11,594 bases of DNA from DATIHQ01 sp035480535 (GCA_035480535.1 DATIHQ010000083.1:1-11594), one strand, 5' to 3'. Shown: positions 1 to 7,900, counted from the first letter of the stretch. Translations and numbers: made by a program. The notes: generated by a model not told the origin, from the letters alone.

Positions 1-2
1 CT

Positions 3-872
3 CATGCATGTCCTTGCGCAATGGCCGAAGATCCCATAAAAGATCTCTATTCGGCCCTCGTTTTGGGGATCAAAGACTATTTTCATAAGCAGGGGTTTAA
101 GAAGGGAATGTTGGGGCTATCAGGCGGCATTGATTCGGCGCTAGTCGCTTGCATGGCGAAAGAGGCGCTGGGCGCTGAAAATGTACTGGCGCTCACCCTT
201 CCCTCTCGGTTTTCATCGAAAGGGAGCATCGATCATTCGATGGAGCTCGCGGAGAATCTGGGGATTCAAATTAAGAAAGTGGAAATCGATACGATTTTTC
301 AAAACTATCTCACTCTTTTGGAGCCGATGTTTGAGAATCGCCCGCATGATGAAACGGAAGAGAATATTCAATCCCGCATTCGGGGGATGATCTTGATGGC
401 TTTCTCCAATAAATTTGGCCATATCCTCCTCAATACGGGGAATAAAAGTGAAATGGCGATGGGCTATACCACCCTCTATGGGGATATGGCAGGGGGGCTC
501 GGCGTCCTCCATGATGTGACGAAACATTATGTATATGAGCTGGCTCGCTACGTCAATCGGAAAGGGGAGATCATCCCAAAATCGATCCTGACAAAAGTGC
601 CGAGTGCGGAACTCAGGCCCAATCAAAAAGATTCAGATACGCTTCCTCCTTTCGAGATTCTCGATGCCATCATTGAAGATTACATTGAGAAGAGGCTTGA
701 CCCCGAGGAAATTGCCAAAAAGAGGAAACAGCCGCTGGAATTTGTTCTCTCTTTGGTTAGAAAGATCCATTGCGCCGAATACAAGCGACGGCAAACCCCG
801 ATCAGCATCCGCGTTACGCCAAAGGCCTTTAATAAAGGGCGCTACGTCCCCATCGTCCAAAAATGGCGCTAA
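3..872 (+). CDS. nadE: Glutamine-dependent NAD+ synthetase, C-terminal synthetase domain (5' end outside window)
   Basis: Makes NAD+ from deamido-NAD+ (nicotinic acid adenine dinucleotide) using ATP and ammonia, in the cytosol. Counting from the methionine at base 21, the ATP-pyrophosphatase P-loop SGGIDS is at residues 34-39, followed by LPSRFSS (60-66), NTGNKSE (138-144), TTLYGDMAGG (150-159) and LPPFEILDAI (208-217). The C-terminal KRRQTP...YVPI is typical of the synthetase domain of the two-domain, glutamine-using enzymes, in which a nitrilase-like glutaminase domain comes first. The frame stays open from base 21 to the left edge and the ATG at 21 has no Shine-Dalgarno sequence. I therefore infer that this is the 3' part of a longer gene whose glutaminase half lies outside the window. 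An ammonia-only NadE starting at 21 is the alternative. The stop overlaps by 4 bases the stop of the opposing gene, leaving no room for a separate terminator. Chlamydia species lack this pathway as far as I recall, which supports an environmental lineage. Confidence 0.9.
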   Translation, partial: HACPCAMAEDPIKDLYSALVLGIKDYFHKQGFKKGMLGLSGGIDSALVACMAKEALGAENVLALTLPSRFSSKGSIDHSMELAENLGIQIKKVEIDTIFQNYLTLLEPMFENRPHDETEENIQSRIRGMILMAFSNKFGHILLNTGNKSEMAMGYTTLYGDMAGGLGVLHDVTKHYVYELARYVNRKGEIIPKSILTKVPSAELRPNQKDSDTLPPFEILDAIIEDYIEKRLDPEEIAKKRKQPLEFVLSLVRKIHCAEYKRRQTPISIRVTPKAFNKGRYVPIVQKWR

Positions 873-2074
873 TTCAATTTCTTCAAGAGCTCTTTGATTT
901 TTTGGGAGTGTTCTTTCTTGCAGATTAGGATTGCATCGTCAGTTTCAATGATGAGCAGATCTTCAATGCCAATCGTCGCAATCAGTTTCTTTGAGAAAAT
1001 TAGGCTGTTTTGCGTTTCGATGGGGAGCACATTGCCTTGGAGCACATTTCCCTGCTCATCGTGGGGGAGGATTTCATAGAGGCCATCCCAGGAGCCAATG
1101 TCGGACCAGTGGATTTGCAGGGGCGCGGCCACGATACGCTTGGTCTTTTCCATGAGCGCATAGTCGATGGAAAGATTGGGCATAGCTGAGAAATTTTGTC
1201 CCATTTCTTCAAAGGTTGTGGAGAGGCGATAGATTTCTGGAGAATGGCGGCTTAGCTCTTCCCAAAAGGTGCGGGCAGAAAAGAGAAAAATCCCCGAATT
1301 CCAAAAAATCTGATCGGATTGAATGAGCTTCTCTGCCTTTTCTCGGGTTGGTTTTTCAATGAATTGTAGCACTGATTGCGTCGCTTGATCAAAGGGGGCG
1401 CCAAATTCTAAATAGCCAAATCCTGTTTCTGGCTTTGTGGGCTTAATGCCAAAGGTGGCGATTTGTCCGTCTGCCACAGCGGGGAGAGCGCTTTCAATCG
1501 AGGCGATCCATGCGGAATCGGGCTCGATGAAATGATCGGCGGGAACGACGAGAATGGGATCATCGGGCGGGATGGTTTCTGAAAGGTATTTTACCGCATA
1601 GGCAATTGCCGGCCCTGTATTGCGGCGGCAAGGTTCGATCAGAAGAGTAAAACGGGTTTGTCCCTCATATTTTTCAATTTGGGAGCGGACGAGGGATTCG
1701 TAAGGCTCGCTCGTGGCGATGACGATCTCTGCCAGGTGTTCAAATTTTAAGAGCCGCTCCACTGTTTGCTCTAAGAGAGAAGCTCCTGTTCCAAAATCGA
1801 TGAACTGTTTGGGAAATGCATCGCGGGAGGCGGGCCAAAGGCGAGTCCCTCCGCCGCCGGCCAATAAAATAGCATGGAGATCTATTGAGGCGCTCGCTAA
1901 AATAATTGGGCTAAAGAGAAGGAGAGTGCTTATGATTGCAACATTCTTCCCCAGATTGGCATTGAACCAAGAGGTAGACCAACAGGCTCTTATACTCTTG
2001 AGCACCGAGAAGCCAAAAAATGATCTTGAAGTCCAAGTGATTGAACGGACGATCGAATTTTTTCTGAATAGCAT
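869..2074 (-). CDS. Mannose-1-phosphate guanylyltransferase (GMP-only form); start uncertain
   Basis: Transfers GMP from GTP to mannose 1-phosphate to give GDP-mannose, a precursor for surface glycans. Numbered from the most upstream in-frame start (GTG at 2179): nucleotide-binding loop GGGGTRLWPASR 108-119 with FPKQF 122-126, RNTGPAIAYA 186-195, PADHF 213-217, TGFGYLEFG 252-260, EKPT 275-278, WNSGIFLF 293-300, SIDYALMEK 337-345 and WSDIGSWDGLYE 358-369. These are the hallmarks of ManC-type pyrophosphorylases. The C-terminal cupin isomerase domain of bifunctional ManC is absent. The conserved core (from about residue 99, base 1885) is about 338 residues, the size of single-domain enzymes. The start is a real problem: no ATG, GTG or TTG lies between the core and the ATG at 2074, which has GAGG five bases upstream and is chosen here. 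The implied extension (residues 36-98) contains no Asp or Glu and ends in a signal-peptide-like stretch, so it may not be real; see the + strand gene at 1932. Confidence 0.85.
   Translation of the reverse strand: MLFRKNSIVRSITWTSRSFFGFSVLKSIRACWSTSWFNANLGKNVAIISTLLLFSPIILASASIDLHAILLAGGGGTRLWPASRDAFPKQFIDFGTGASLLEQTVERLLKFEHLAEIVIATSEPYESLVRSQIEKYEGQTRFTLLIEPCRRNTGPAIAYAVKYLSETIPPDDPILVVPADHFIEPDSAWIASIESALPAVADGQIATFGIKPTKPETGFGYLEFGAPFDQATQSVLQFIEKPTREKAEKLIQSDQIFWNSGIFLFSARTFWEELSRHSPEIYRLSTTFEEMGQNFSAMPNLSIDYALMEKTKRIVAAPLQIHWSDIGSWDGLYEILPHDEQGNVLQGNVLPIETQNSLIFSKKLIATIGIEDLLIIETDDAILICKKEHSQKIKELLKKLN
1875..1903 (+). promoter_or_regulatory. Candidate promoter for the 131-residue ORF
   Basis: TGGAGA (1875-1880, 4 of 6 matches to TTGACA), a 17-base spacer and TAAAAT (1898-1903, 5 of 6 to TATAAT). 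It would start transcription about 20 bases before the Shine-Dalgarno-bearing ATG at 1932. It lies on top of the beginning of the conserved guanylyltransferase coding region. Sequence match only. Confidence 0.35.
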
Positions 2075-2327
2075 GCCTACCTCAAGGCGCTTTATATCTG
2101 AAAAAGTGAAAGCAAAAGTGAGAGAGGTTTGGAACCTAGCAAAAATACGGTTAATTGAAAGATACAATGGACTCACCACGAGAAATTGGGTAGTTCAAAA
2201 TGAATCCGAAAGTTTACCTGAGATTGCAAAAATTTCCCTAGTAAAATCTCCTAGCAATGGTCACAAGGCAGCAAGGGAAAAAATCATAGCCATTAGAAAA
2301 CTCCCCGATTTTCCTGAGTTATTTTAA
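1932..2327 (+). CDS. Hypothetical 131-residue basic protein in an A+T-rich island
   Basis: I do not recognise a family. The ATG at 1932 is preceded by AAGGAG (1919-1924) at a 7-base spacing, the best Shine-Dalgarno sequence in the window, and by a plausible promoter (TGGAGA, 17 bases, TAAAAT). The protein has about 21 Lys/Arg and 16 Asp/Glu. It looks soluble and mostly helical in the middle (ERTIEFFLNS, then a Lys/Arg/Glu-rich stretch), with no signal peptide or membrane segment. Its balanced composition contrasts with the acidic-free reading on the other strand. It uses AGA, ATA and CTA codons and lies in a segment of about 39% G+C beside 55-67% on either side, which suggests acquired DNA. 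It ends tail-to-tail with epmA (stops overlap by 4 bases) and overlaps the proposed 5' end of the guanylyltransferase, so both readings are unlikely to be right as drawn. It could instead be a chance open frame in a spacer. Confidence 0.42.
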   Translation: MIATFFPRLALNQEVDQQALILLSTEKPKNDLEVQVIERTIEFFLNSMPTSRRFISEKVKAKVREVWNLAKIRLIERYNGLTTRNWVVQNESESLPEIAKISLVKSPSNGHKAAREKIIAIRKLPDFPELF

Positions 2328-3283
2328 GACTCGTGCCAGGCGAGAGGCATGACATCGTGAATGGATTTGAGTTTGTGCCGCAGCATGAGGGCGCGATCGA
2401 TCCCGACCGAAACGCCGCAACATTCAGGCATGGCGCCGAGCGCTGCAAGAAATTTTTCATCCAGAGGATAGCTTTCTTTTCCTAAAGAAATTCTCTCTTT
2501 ATTTTCCTCATGGAAGCGAAGGCGTTGCTCTTGTGGATTTCTCAGTTCGTGATAGCCATTGGTGAGTTCGACGCCTTGATGGTAGATTTCAAATCGCTCG
2601 GCGACCCTTTCCCCATTTCTTTCCACGACGCAGGCGAGCGCGGCTTCATAGGGGGGATAGTCGGTGAGAATCGTGAGTTCTCCGCGGCCTAGATTTGGCT
2701 CGATGATGTGGGTGAGATAGAGGTGAAGGTAGGTGTCTTCCGTCCAGGTCGAAGTATCGGAAGGGAGCTCAATGGAAAATCGTTTTGCGATGGGGCGGAG
2801 CTCTGCGAGGGTGGCTTTGGAATAATCGATTCCGAGAAAGGAGGTAAAGGCCTCGCGGTAACTGATTTTGCGCTTCGGCAGGGCCCCTAGAAAAAGAAAG
2901 AGGAACTCACACGTTTCTTCCATCATTTGTTCAAAGGAGAAATTGACCCGATACCATTCGGCCATGGTGAATTCAGGATTGTGTTTTTCGCCGAGTTCTC
3001 CTTTGCGAAAGACGTGGCCTAGATAATAGATGTCGCCCATGCCTTGAGCGAGGAGCCGTTTCATCGCATATTCGGGGGAAGTGTGGAGATAGCCGATCTC
3101 CGTATCGCTCGGGGCGGCGGCAATGATATCGATATAGGCATCGATCGGCGCACAGCGGGTGAGAGCGCAGCAATCGACTTCCAAGATCTTTCGCTCGGCA
3201 AAGAAATTGCGGGCTTTTTGGAGCATTTCAGCCCGGTCGCGCAAGAGAGAAACTTTATGGGTTGACGCGGGAGACATATTCAC
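2324..3283 (-). CDS. epmA: Elongation factor P--(R)-beta-lysine ligase (EpmA/GenX/PoxA)
   Basis: Class II lysyl-tRNA synthetase paralogue that activates (R)-beta-lysine as an adenylate and attaches it to a lysine of EF-P. Lacking an anticodon-binding domain, it has 319 residues (E. coli EpmA is about 325). Visible landmarks are TSPEYAMKRLL (68-78), motif 2 from FRKGE (92-96) through HNPEFTMAEWYR (101-112), RFEIYHQGVELTNGYHEL (230-247) and motif 3 GVSVGIDRALML (290-301). The residue matching E. coli Ala298, which affects choice of beta-lysine over lysine, is Ser292 here. The track start is GTG (3283) with ATG two codons later (3277); both lie inside the end of efp (overlap 29 or 23 bases) and neither has a clear Shine-Dalgarno sequence, so translation is probably coupled to efp. 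The adjacency of enzyme and substrate strongly supports EpmA over a free-standing LysRS. The aminomutase EpmB, which makes the beta-lysine, is not in the window. Confidence 0.93.
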   Translation of the reverse strand: MNMSPASTHKVSLLRDRAEMLQKARNFFAERKILEVDCCALTRCAPIDAYIDIIAAAPSDTEIGYLHTSPEYAMKRLLAQGMGDIYYLGHVFRKGELGEKHNPEFTMAEWYRVNFSFEQMMEETCEFLFLFLGALPKRKISYREAFTSFLGIDYSKATLAELRPIAKRFSIELPSDTSTWTEDTYLHLYLTHIIEPNLGRGELTILTDYPPYEAALACVVERNGERVAERFEIYHQGVELTNGYHELRNPQEQRLRFHEENKERISLGKESYPLDEKFLAALGAMPECCGVSVGIDRALMLRHKLKSIHDVMPLAWHES

Positions 3284-3827
3284 ACGTGCGGGTATCGACT
3301 TTGACTCTTTCTCCCTGCTCTACGAAGATGGGGACTTGGATCTTGGCCCCCGTTTCAGTCGTAGCTGGTTTTAAGACCCGTCCAGAGGCTGTATCGCCTC
3401 GAACGCCAGGGGAAGTTTCAGTGATGGCCATTTCCATAAAGGTGGGAGGAATGATCTCAATGGGAACGCCCTTGTAGAAGACGATATCAAAGACGACCTC
3501 TTCCATCAGCCAGGGCATATTATTGCCGATCACCTCATTCGAAATGGAGATTTGGTCAAAGGTCTTTTCATCCATGAAGACGGCGCCATCGGATTCTTTA
3601 TATAAGAACCTCATTTTGGCTTCTTCTATGTCGGCGAGTTCCAGTTTTTCACCCGATTTATAGGTTCGTTCAACGACCCGGCCATTGAGCATATTTTTCA
3701 TTTTAATGCGGTTGAAGGCGTTTCCTTTGCCTGGTTTTACGAATTCATTGGCGACGATGAGGTAAGGTTCTTTGTCTACCTCGACCTTCATCCCCATCCG
3801 AATATCGCCAGTACTCATCGATCCCAT
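3255..3827 (-). CDS. efp: Translation elongation factor P
   Basis: Binds the ribosome between the P and E sites and relieves stalling at polyproline stretches. Its 190 residues match the usual length. The order is an N-terminal KOW-like domain (about 1-65) carrying the loop VKPGKGNAF, then two OB domains (about 68-128 and 131-190). Lys34 falls at exactly the same number as the modified Lys34 of E. coli EF-P, which supports the ATG at 3827 as start; ATG at 3818 is an alternative. The family signature region runs VRGDTASGRVLKPATTETG (142-160), and the end is VDTRTCEYVSRV, with Cys182 where glycine is more usual. The Shine-Dalgarno sequence is modest (AGGG, close to the ATG). It is the first gene of an efp-epmA unit transcribed away from amn. 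Chlamydiae commonly have two EF-P paralogues; this neighbourhood matches the one next to amn (CT752 in C. trachomatis, from memory). Confidence 0.96.
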   Translation of the reverse strand: MGSMSTGDIRMGMKVEVDKEPYLIVANEFVKPGKGNAFNRIKMKNMLNGRVVERTYKSGEKLELADIEEAKMRFLYKESDGAVFMDEKTFDQISISNEVIGNNMPWLMEEVVFDIVFYKGVPIEIIPPTFMEMAITETSPGVRGDTASGRVLKPATTETGAKIQVPIFVEQGERVKVDTRTCEYVSRVNP

Positions 3828-3857
3828 AAACCCTAACCATTTGAATTTTAACGCCCC

Positions 3858-3886
3858 ATTATCAGCTCTTCCTTTTTTTAAGGCAA
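3858..3886 (-). promoter_or_regulatory. Candidate sigma70-type promoter for efp-epmA
   Basis: Reading the minus strand: TTGCCT (3886-3881), a 17-base spacer and GATAAT (3863-3858, 5 of 6 matches to TATAAT). The predicted start at about 3851 gives a leader of about 24 bases before the efp ATG. A perfect TTGACA is also present further upstream (3917-3912) but has no good -10 at a normal distance. Confidence 0.5.
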
Positions 3887-3961
3887 TCGTGGATTTTGGG
3901 GATTAAGGGGCTGTCAAAGAATAAAGTAAAGTGTTAGAAGGTTCTTAGAGTGGTTCAGATT

Positions 3962-3999
3962 TCGCGATCTTCTCGCGAGGTAGATATTAAAGGTTTAAT
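3962..3999. repeat. Stacked short palindromes upstream of amn
   Basis: Two copies of the palindrome TCGCGA (3962-3967 and 3973-3978) lie 11 bases apart, about one helical turn. Because each is self-complementary, the pair can also fold into a six-base-pair hairpin with loop TCTTC. Seven bases further on is ATTAAAGGTTTAAT (3986-3999), with perfect six-base arms around GG. No T-run follows on either strand, so an intrinsic terminator is unlikely. An operator-like role between the efp and amn promoters is an inference. Confidence 0.4.
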
Positions 4000-4030
4000 C
4001 TCTTCGAGCGGGAAAGCGCGAAAGATGGGC

Positions 4031-4039
4031 TGCTATAAT
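4031..4039 (+). promoter_or_regulatory. Extended -10 promoter for amn
   Basis: TGCTATAAT is a perfect TATAAT (4034-4039) with the TGn extension. No recognisable -35 hexamer lies 16-18 bases upstream (the spot holds GGAAAG), as is common for extended -10 promoters. The predicted transcript start near 4046 gives a leader of about 36 bases before the ATG at 4082. Confidence 0.6.
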
Positions 4040-4081
4040 GGACGTTAAAATACTTTAACTTATTTTTTGGCAGTCCCTAAG

Positions 4082-4882
4082 ATGGAAAAGAATCCCCACG
4101 AAGCGGAGATTGCCCGCCAGACGTTAGAGCGCTATTCTGGGTGCCAGGCGAGTCAGTTTCATACAAATTTAATTTTGACGAACTTTCCCAAGTATGTGGA
4201 ATATTTCGCCAAGACCCGGAAGGTGCCGATCCATGAGGGATCGATGTTTAAAGTGGCCCACTGCCCTCAAGATGAGGTTTCGATCCTCGATTTCAAGATT
4301 GGCTCGCCAGCTGCGGCTCTGGTGATCGATATCTGCTCATTCCTTCCCATTCGCTCAAGTATTTTGTTGGGAATGTGCGGGGGGCTTCGCCGTCGCTATC
4401 AAGTTGGGGAGTATTTGGTCCCTATCGCCTCGATTCGAGGGGAGGGGACTTCTGATTTTTATTTCCCCATCGAAGTGCCTGCTCTGGCTAATTTTCTGAT
4501 GCAAAGGGCTGTCACGGAAGTGCTGGATCGGGAAAAGACGATTTATCACATCGGAATCACTTATACGACCAACATGCGTTTTTGGGAGTTCAATGATGAG
4601 TTTAAGAATCGGCTGAAAGCGACCCGGGCGCAGGGGATTGAGATGGAATGTGCGACTCTGTTCACAGCCTCTTATAAAAGAAAATTTACCTTGGGCGCTC
4701 TTCTCCTCGTTTCCGATCTTCCCCTCAATCACGATGGGATCAAGACGGCTCAAAGCTCCCAGTGGGTTTATGATTCCTATATGCCGGATCATATAGAGAA
4801 AGGGGTTCGCATTCTCAAAGTGGCGCGCGAGATGCAGGCCAAGCACGTCAAAGGCGCCTACCACCGCAACCTCAATCTCTAG
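4082..4882 (+). CDS. amn: AMP nucleosidase, short chlamydial-type form
   Basis: Cleaves AMP to adenine and ribose 5-phosphate. The 266 residues align with the C-terminal nucleoside-phosphorylase-like half of E. coli Amn (about 484 residues). Family matches include an N-terminal ARQTLERYSG, LILTNFPKYVEYF, the phosphate/ribose-binding stretch LGMCGGLRRRYQVGEY (equivalent to IGHCGGLR in E. coli), TTNMRFWEF, IEMECATLF with the glutamates expected to bind ribose, and VSDLPL. The N-terminal regulatory half of the long enzyme is absent. The frame also permits a TTG start at 4067, but it has no Shine-Dalgarno sequence and follows a T-run; the ATG at 4082 is preferred although its own ribosome site (TAAG) is poor. 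An extended -10 promoter sits just upstream. It stands alone on its strand between efp and mfd. A different purine nucleosidase of the same fold is possible, but the family resemblance is specific. Confidence 0.88.
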   Translation: MEKNPHEAEIARQTLERYSGCQASQFHTNLILTNFPKYVEYFAKTRKVPIHEGSMFKVAHCPQDEVSILDFKIGSPAAALVIDICSFLPIRSSILLGMCGGLRRRYQVGEYLVPIASIRGEGTSDFYFPIEVPALANFLMQRAVTEVLDREKTIYHIGITYTTNMRFWEFNDEFKNRLKATRAQGIEMECATLFTASYKRKFTLGALLLVSDLPLNHDGIKTAQSSQWVYDSYMPDHIEKGVRILKVAREMQAKHVKGAYHRNLNL

Positions 4883-4885
4883 AGT

Positions 4886-4916
4886 GGGGGAAGCCTCCCC
4901 GCGAGGCCGTTTCGGC
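4886..4916. terminator. Possible bidirectional terminator between amn and mfd
   Basis: The 36-base gap between the convergent genes is packed with small G+C-rich inverted repeats: GGGGA/TCCCC (4887-4891 with 4896-4900), GCCTC/GAGGC (4893-4897 with 4903-4907, mutually exclusive with the first) and GCCG/CGGC (4906-4909 with 4913-4916). No U-tract follows on either strand, so this is at best a weak or non-canonical terminator. Confidence 0.25.
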
Positions 4917-4918
4917 GG

Positions 4919-7900
4919 TTAGATTTTTCGCTCGCAGGGGAAGTGTTTTGTGAGCTGCGCGAGGACGTAGGCTTCGAGCTCTTTTGGCGATTGGGCTTTT
5001 TTGGGGAGGAGAAGCGTTTGGCGCGCGAGTTGCTTTCCTTGCTGCTGTTCCGCAATGAATGAGAGGTGATTGAACTTGAGAAGGGTAAAGTTGTTGGCGG
5101 TCGCAAAGGCGCGGAGGCGGGTGAGGTGATAGAGCCAGACGACGGGGAGCGGGGGCGGGCCGAAGCGGTCTTGCAGCTCGGAGAGAAGTTCATCGATTTC
5201 GGCAGAGGTGGTCGACTCGCCAAGACGGTAGTAGATTTCCATCCGAAGAGAAACTTCATTGATATAATCCTCTGGAAGACGGGCGTCGAAGAGAGTTTCT
5301 AGTTTTGTTTCATTGAAGGTGATGGGGGCCTTTTTCTTGAGAGCGTCGATGGCCCGTTTGAGGAGCTTGCAATAGAGATGAAAACCAATTGCCGAGACTT
5401 GTCCCGATTGCTGAAGGCCAAGGATGTCGCCGGCGCCGCGGATTTCTAGGTCGCGCATGGCGATTTTCATGCCGCCCCCGTAGCCGCCCGCTTCGACGAG
5501 GGCATTGAGCCTTTTGCGGGAGGGTTCCGAGAGGCGCGCATTTTTGGGGACGAGAAAATAGGCATAGGCGGCGCGGTTCCAGCGGCCGACTCTGCCGCGG
5601 AGTTGATAGAGATCGGCAAGGCCATAGGTGTCGGCTCGGTCGATGAGGATCGTGTTGGCGTTGGGGATGTCAATGCCGTTTTCGATGATCGTCGTGGCGA
5701 AGAGAATGTCGAGTTCTCCCTGCTTAAAGCGATGAAAAATAGAATCGACATCATCGGTGTCCATTTGCCCATGAACGACGCCAACGCGAAGGGCGGGGAC
5801 GAGTTTTTGGATCGCTTCGGCGCGCGCATAGATCGATTCGACCCGATTGTGAATGTAAAAGGCTTGGCCGCCGCGCGAAAGTTCCCGAAGAAGAGAATTT
5901 TGGATTAGCTCCACATCGGTTTCTGCAATGATCGTTTTCACGGGGAGGCGATCTTGCGGAGGCGTGTGGATCAACGACATATCCCGCGCATGGACGAGCG
6001 ACATGTAAAGCGTGCGGGGAATGGGCGTGGCAGAAAGACTTAAGGCATCGACGCCCACTTTCATTTTCTTCAGGTGCTCTTTAGCCTTCACGCCAAAGCG
6101 CTGTTCTTCATCGACAATGAGAAGGCCGAGATCTTTAAAAGCGACATCTTCCGAGAGAAGGCGATGAGTGCCGATGAGGATGTCGATCTGTCCTTTGCGC
6201 ACCTTTTCCAGCGTTTCGCGCGTTTCTTTCGCAGTGCGGAAACGGGAAACCACGCCAATTTGTACGGGAAAGCCGCTCATCCGCTGAGAAAAAGTGTCAA
6301 AGTGCTGCATGGCGAGGACGGTGGTGGGGACAAGAACCGCGACCTGTTTTCCTCCATCGACTACGGCTTTGAAAGCGGCTCGCATTGCCACTTCCGTTTT
6401 TCCATAGCCTACATCGCCGCAGATGAGCCGATCCATTGGTTTGGGCGAGGTCATGTCTTCTTTGATCGCCTGAATGGCCAGGAGTTGATCTTGCGTTTCG
6501 GTGTAGGGGAAATCGCGCTCAAATTGGCACATCAATTCCCCATCGGGAGGATAGTGAAAGCCCCCTTGGATGGTTCTTTCCGCATAGAGTTGGAGAAGGT
6601 CATTGGCATAGCCCACAATTTGGGACTGCGCATGGAGGCGTGTCGCTTGCCATCGTTTTCCTCCCAGTTGGCTTAAAGAGGGGGGCTCTTCTCTCGATCC
6701 GATATAGCGAGAGACAAGATAGGCTTGCGAAAGAGGAACGAAGAGTTTGCTTTCATCTGCATATTCTAAAGAGAGAAACTCAGTCTCTTGTCCTAAATGA
6801 TTCGCATGCTTTTCCATGCCGCGGTAACGGCCGATGCCACTGTGGAAATGGACGACGAGATCGCCTGGAGTGAGCTCATGGAATTCAGCCGCCGGCGATT
6901 GATAGGTATTGCGCCATTTTTGCCGCCGGATTCGGGATCGATGGGTGATTTCTGAATTGGGAATGACCGCTAAGGGAAGATCGCCAAGGACAAATCCTGA
7001 GGTGAGAAATCCTCTCTCGAATCGGGCTTTTGGGGGCACTTTGGGGAGCAGCTTCTTCATCTCCTCCTCTTCTGTCTCATTGGCATTGAGAAAGAGAGTC
7101 GGCACATCGGGATCGATTTCATCAATGGGAAAGAAGCGATGAAAAAAGCGATGCGCTTTAAATGAATGGCCAAAGGCTTCAAAAATCACATGATCTTTTT
7201 TCTTTTCCACCTCTGAGAGCTCTTCGATATTCGATGCAGTGCAGAAAATCTGGGTCTCTTTTTCCCACCGCTTTAAAAGTTCTTCCAATTTATAGAAAAA
7301 CATCGACTTGGCGCCGGGCATATTCTTTAGATTCACATAGGTGTCTTCGATGGCGGACAAGTCATCCCAAAAAATGATCGGATCTTCTCCTAAATAGTCG
7401 CAGATGTTGACGAGGCGCGCTGCTTTTTGCAAGAGCGGCAATTCTTTAGCTGGAGAAATAAAAAGCTCATTCACTTTAGCCAGCGATTTTTGCCCGACGG
7501 GATCAAAGGTGCGGATTTCTTCAATTTCATCGCCAAAAAAATCGATCCGATAGGGATCAGTCGAGGCGACGGGAAAGAGATCGAGGATGCCGCCGCGCAG
7601 AGCAAATTCTCCTTTATCGGAAACGACAGGTACGCGGGCATAACCCAATGAGGTGAGAAGTTCAGGCAGTTTATCGAATGAAAGGGTCATTTTCCGCTTC
7701 CATTTATGGAGAAGGGGCTTTGCCGCATCTTTGGGGAGCACCTTGAGTAAAAGGGAGGGGAGGGGACAAAGGAGAATCGAGGGCCCTTTTTTGTGGATCA
7801 ATGCGTGCAGCGCTTCAAATCGCTTGCCGATGATATCGGGGCTCGGGGGGATTTCTTCGCCGGGGAGCGTTTCCCAAGCGGGAAATTCAACGGGAAGCTC

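Noticed and set aside
1713..1931. Upstream extension of the 131-residue plus-strand ORF
   Set aside because: This part is antisense to the conserved guanylyltransferase core; the strong Shine-Dalgarno sequence places the start at 1932.
2324..3283. Second lysyl-tRNA synthetase (LysS)
   Set aside because: It is only 319 residues long, lacks the N-terminal anticodon-binding domain and directly overlaps efp; motif 2 and 3 wording fits EpmA.
3912..3917. Perfect TTGACA (minus strand) as the main efp -35
   Set aside because: No acceptable -10 hexamer lies 16-18 bases downstream (the 17-base position holds ATCCAC); the TTGCCT/GATAAT pair is better placed.
3972..4008. Intrinsic terminator between efp and amn
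   Set aside because: Inverted repeats are present, but no T-run follows on either strand, and the genes diverge so no terminator is needed here.
6074..6676. 200-codon plus-strand ORF inside mfd
   Set aside because: It lies wholly antisense to the conserved helicase motor, has no ribosome site, and its composition is that of a shadow frame.
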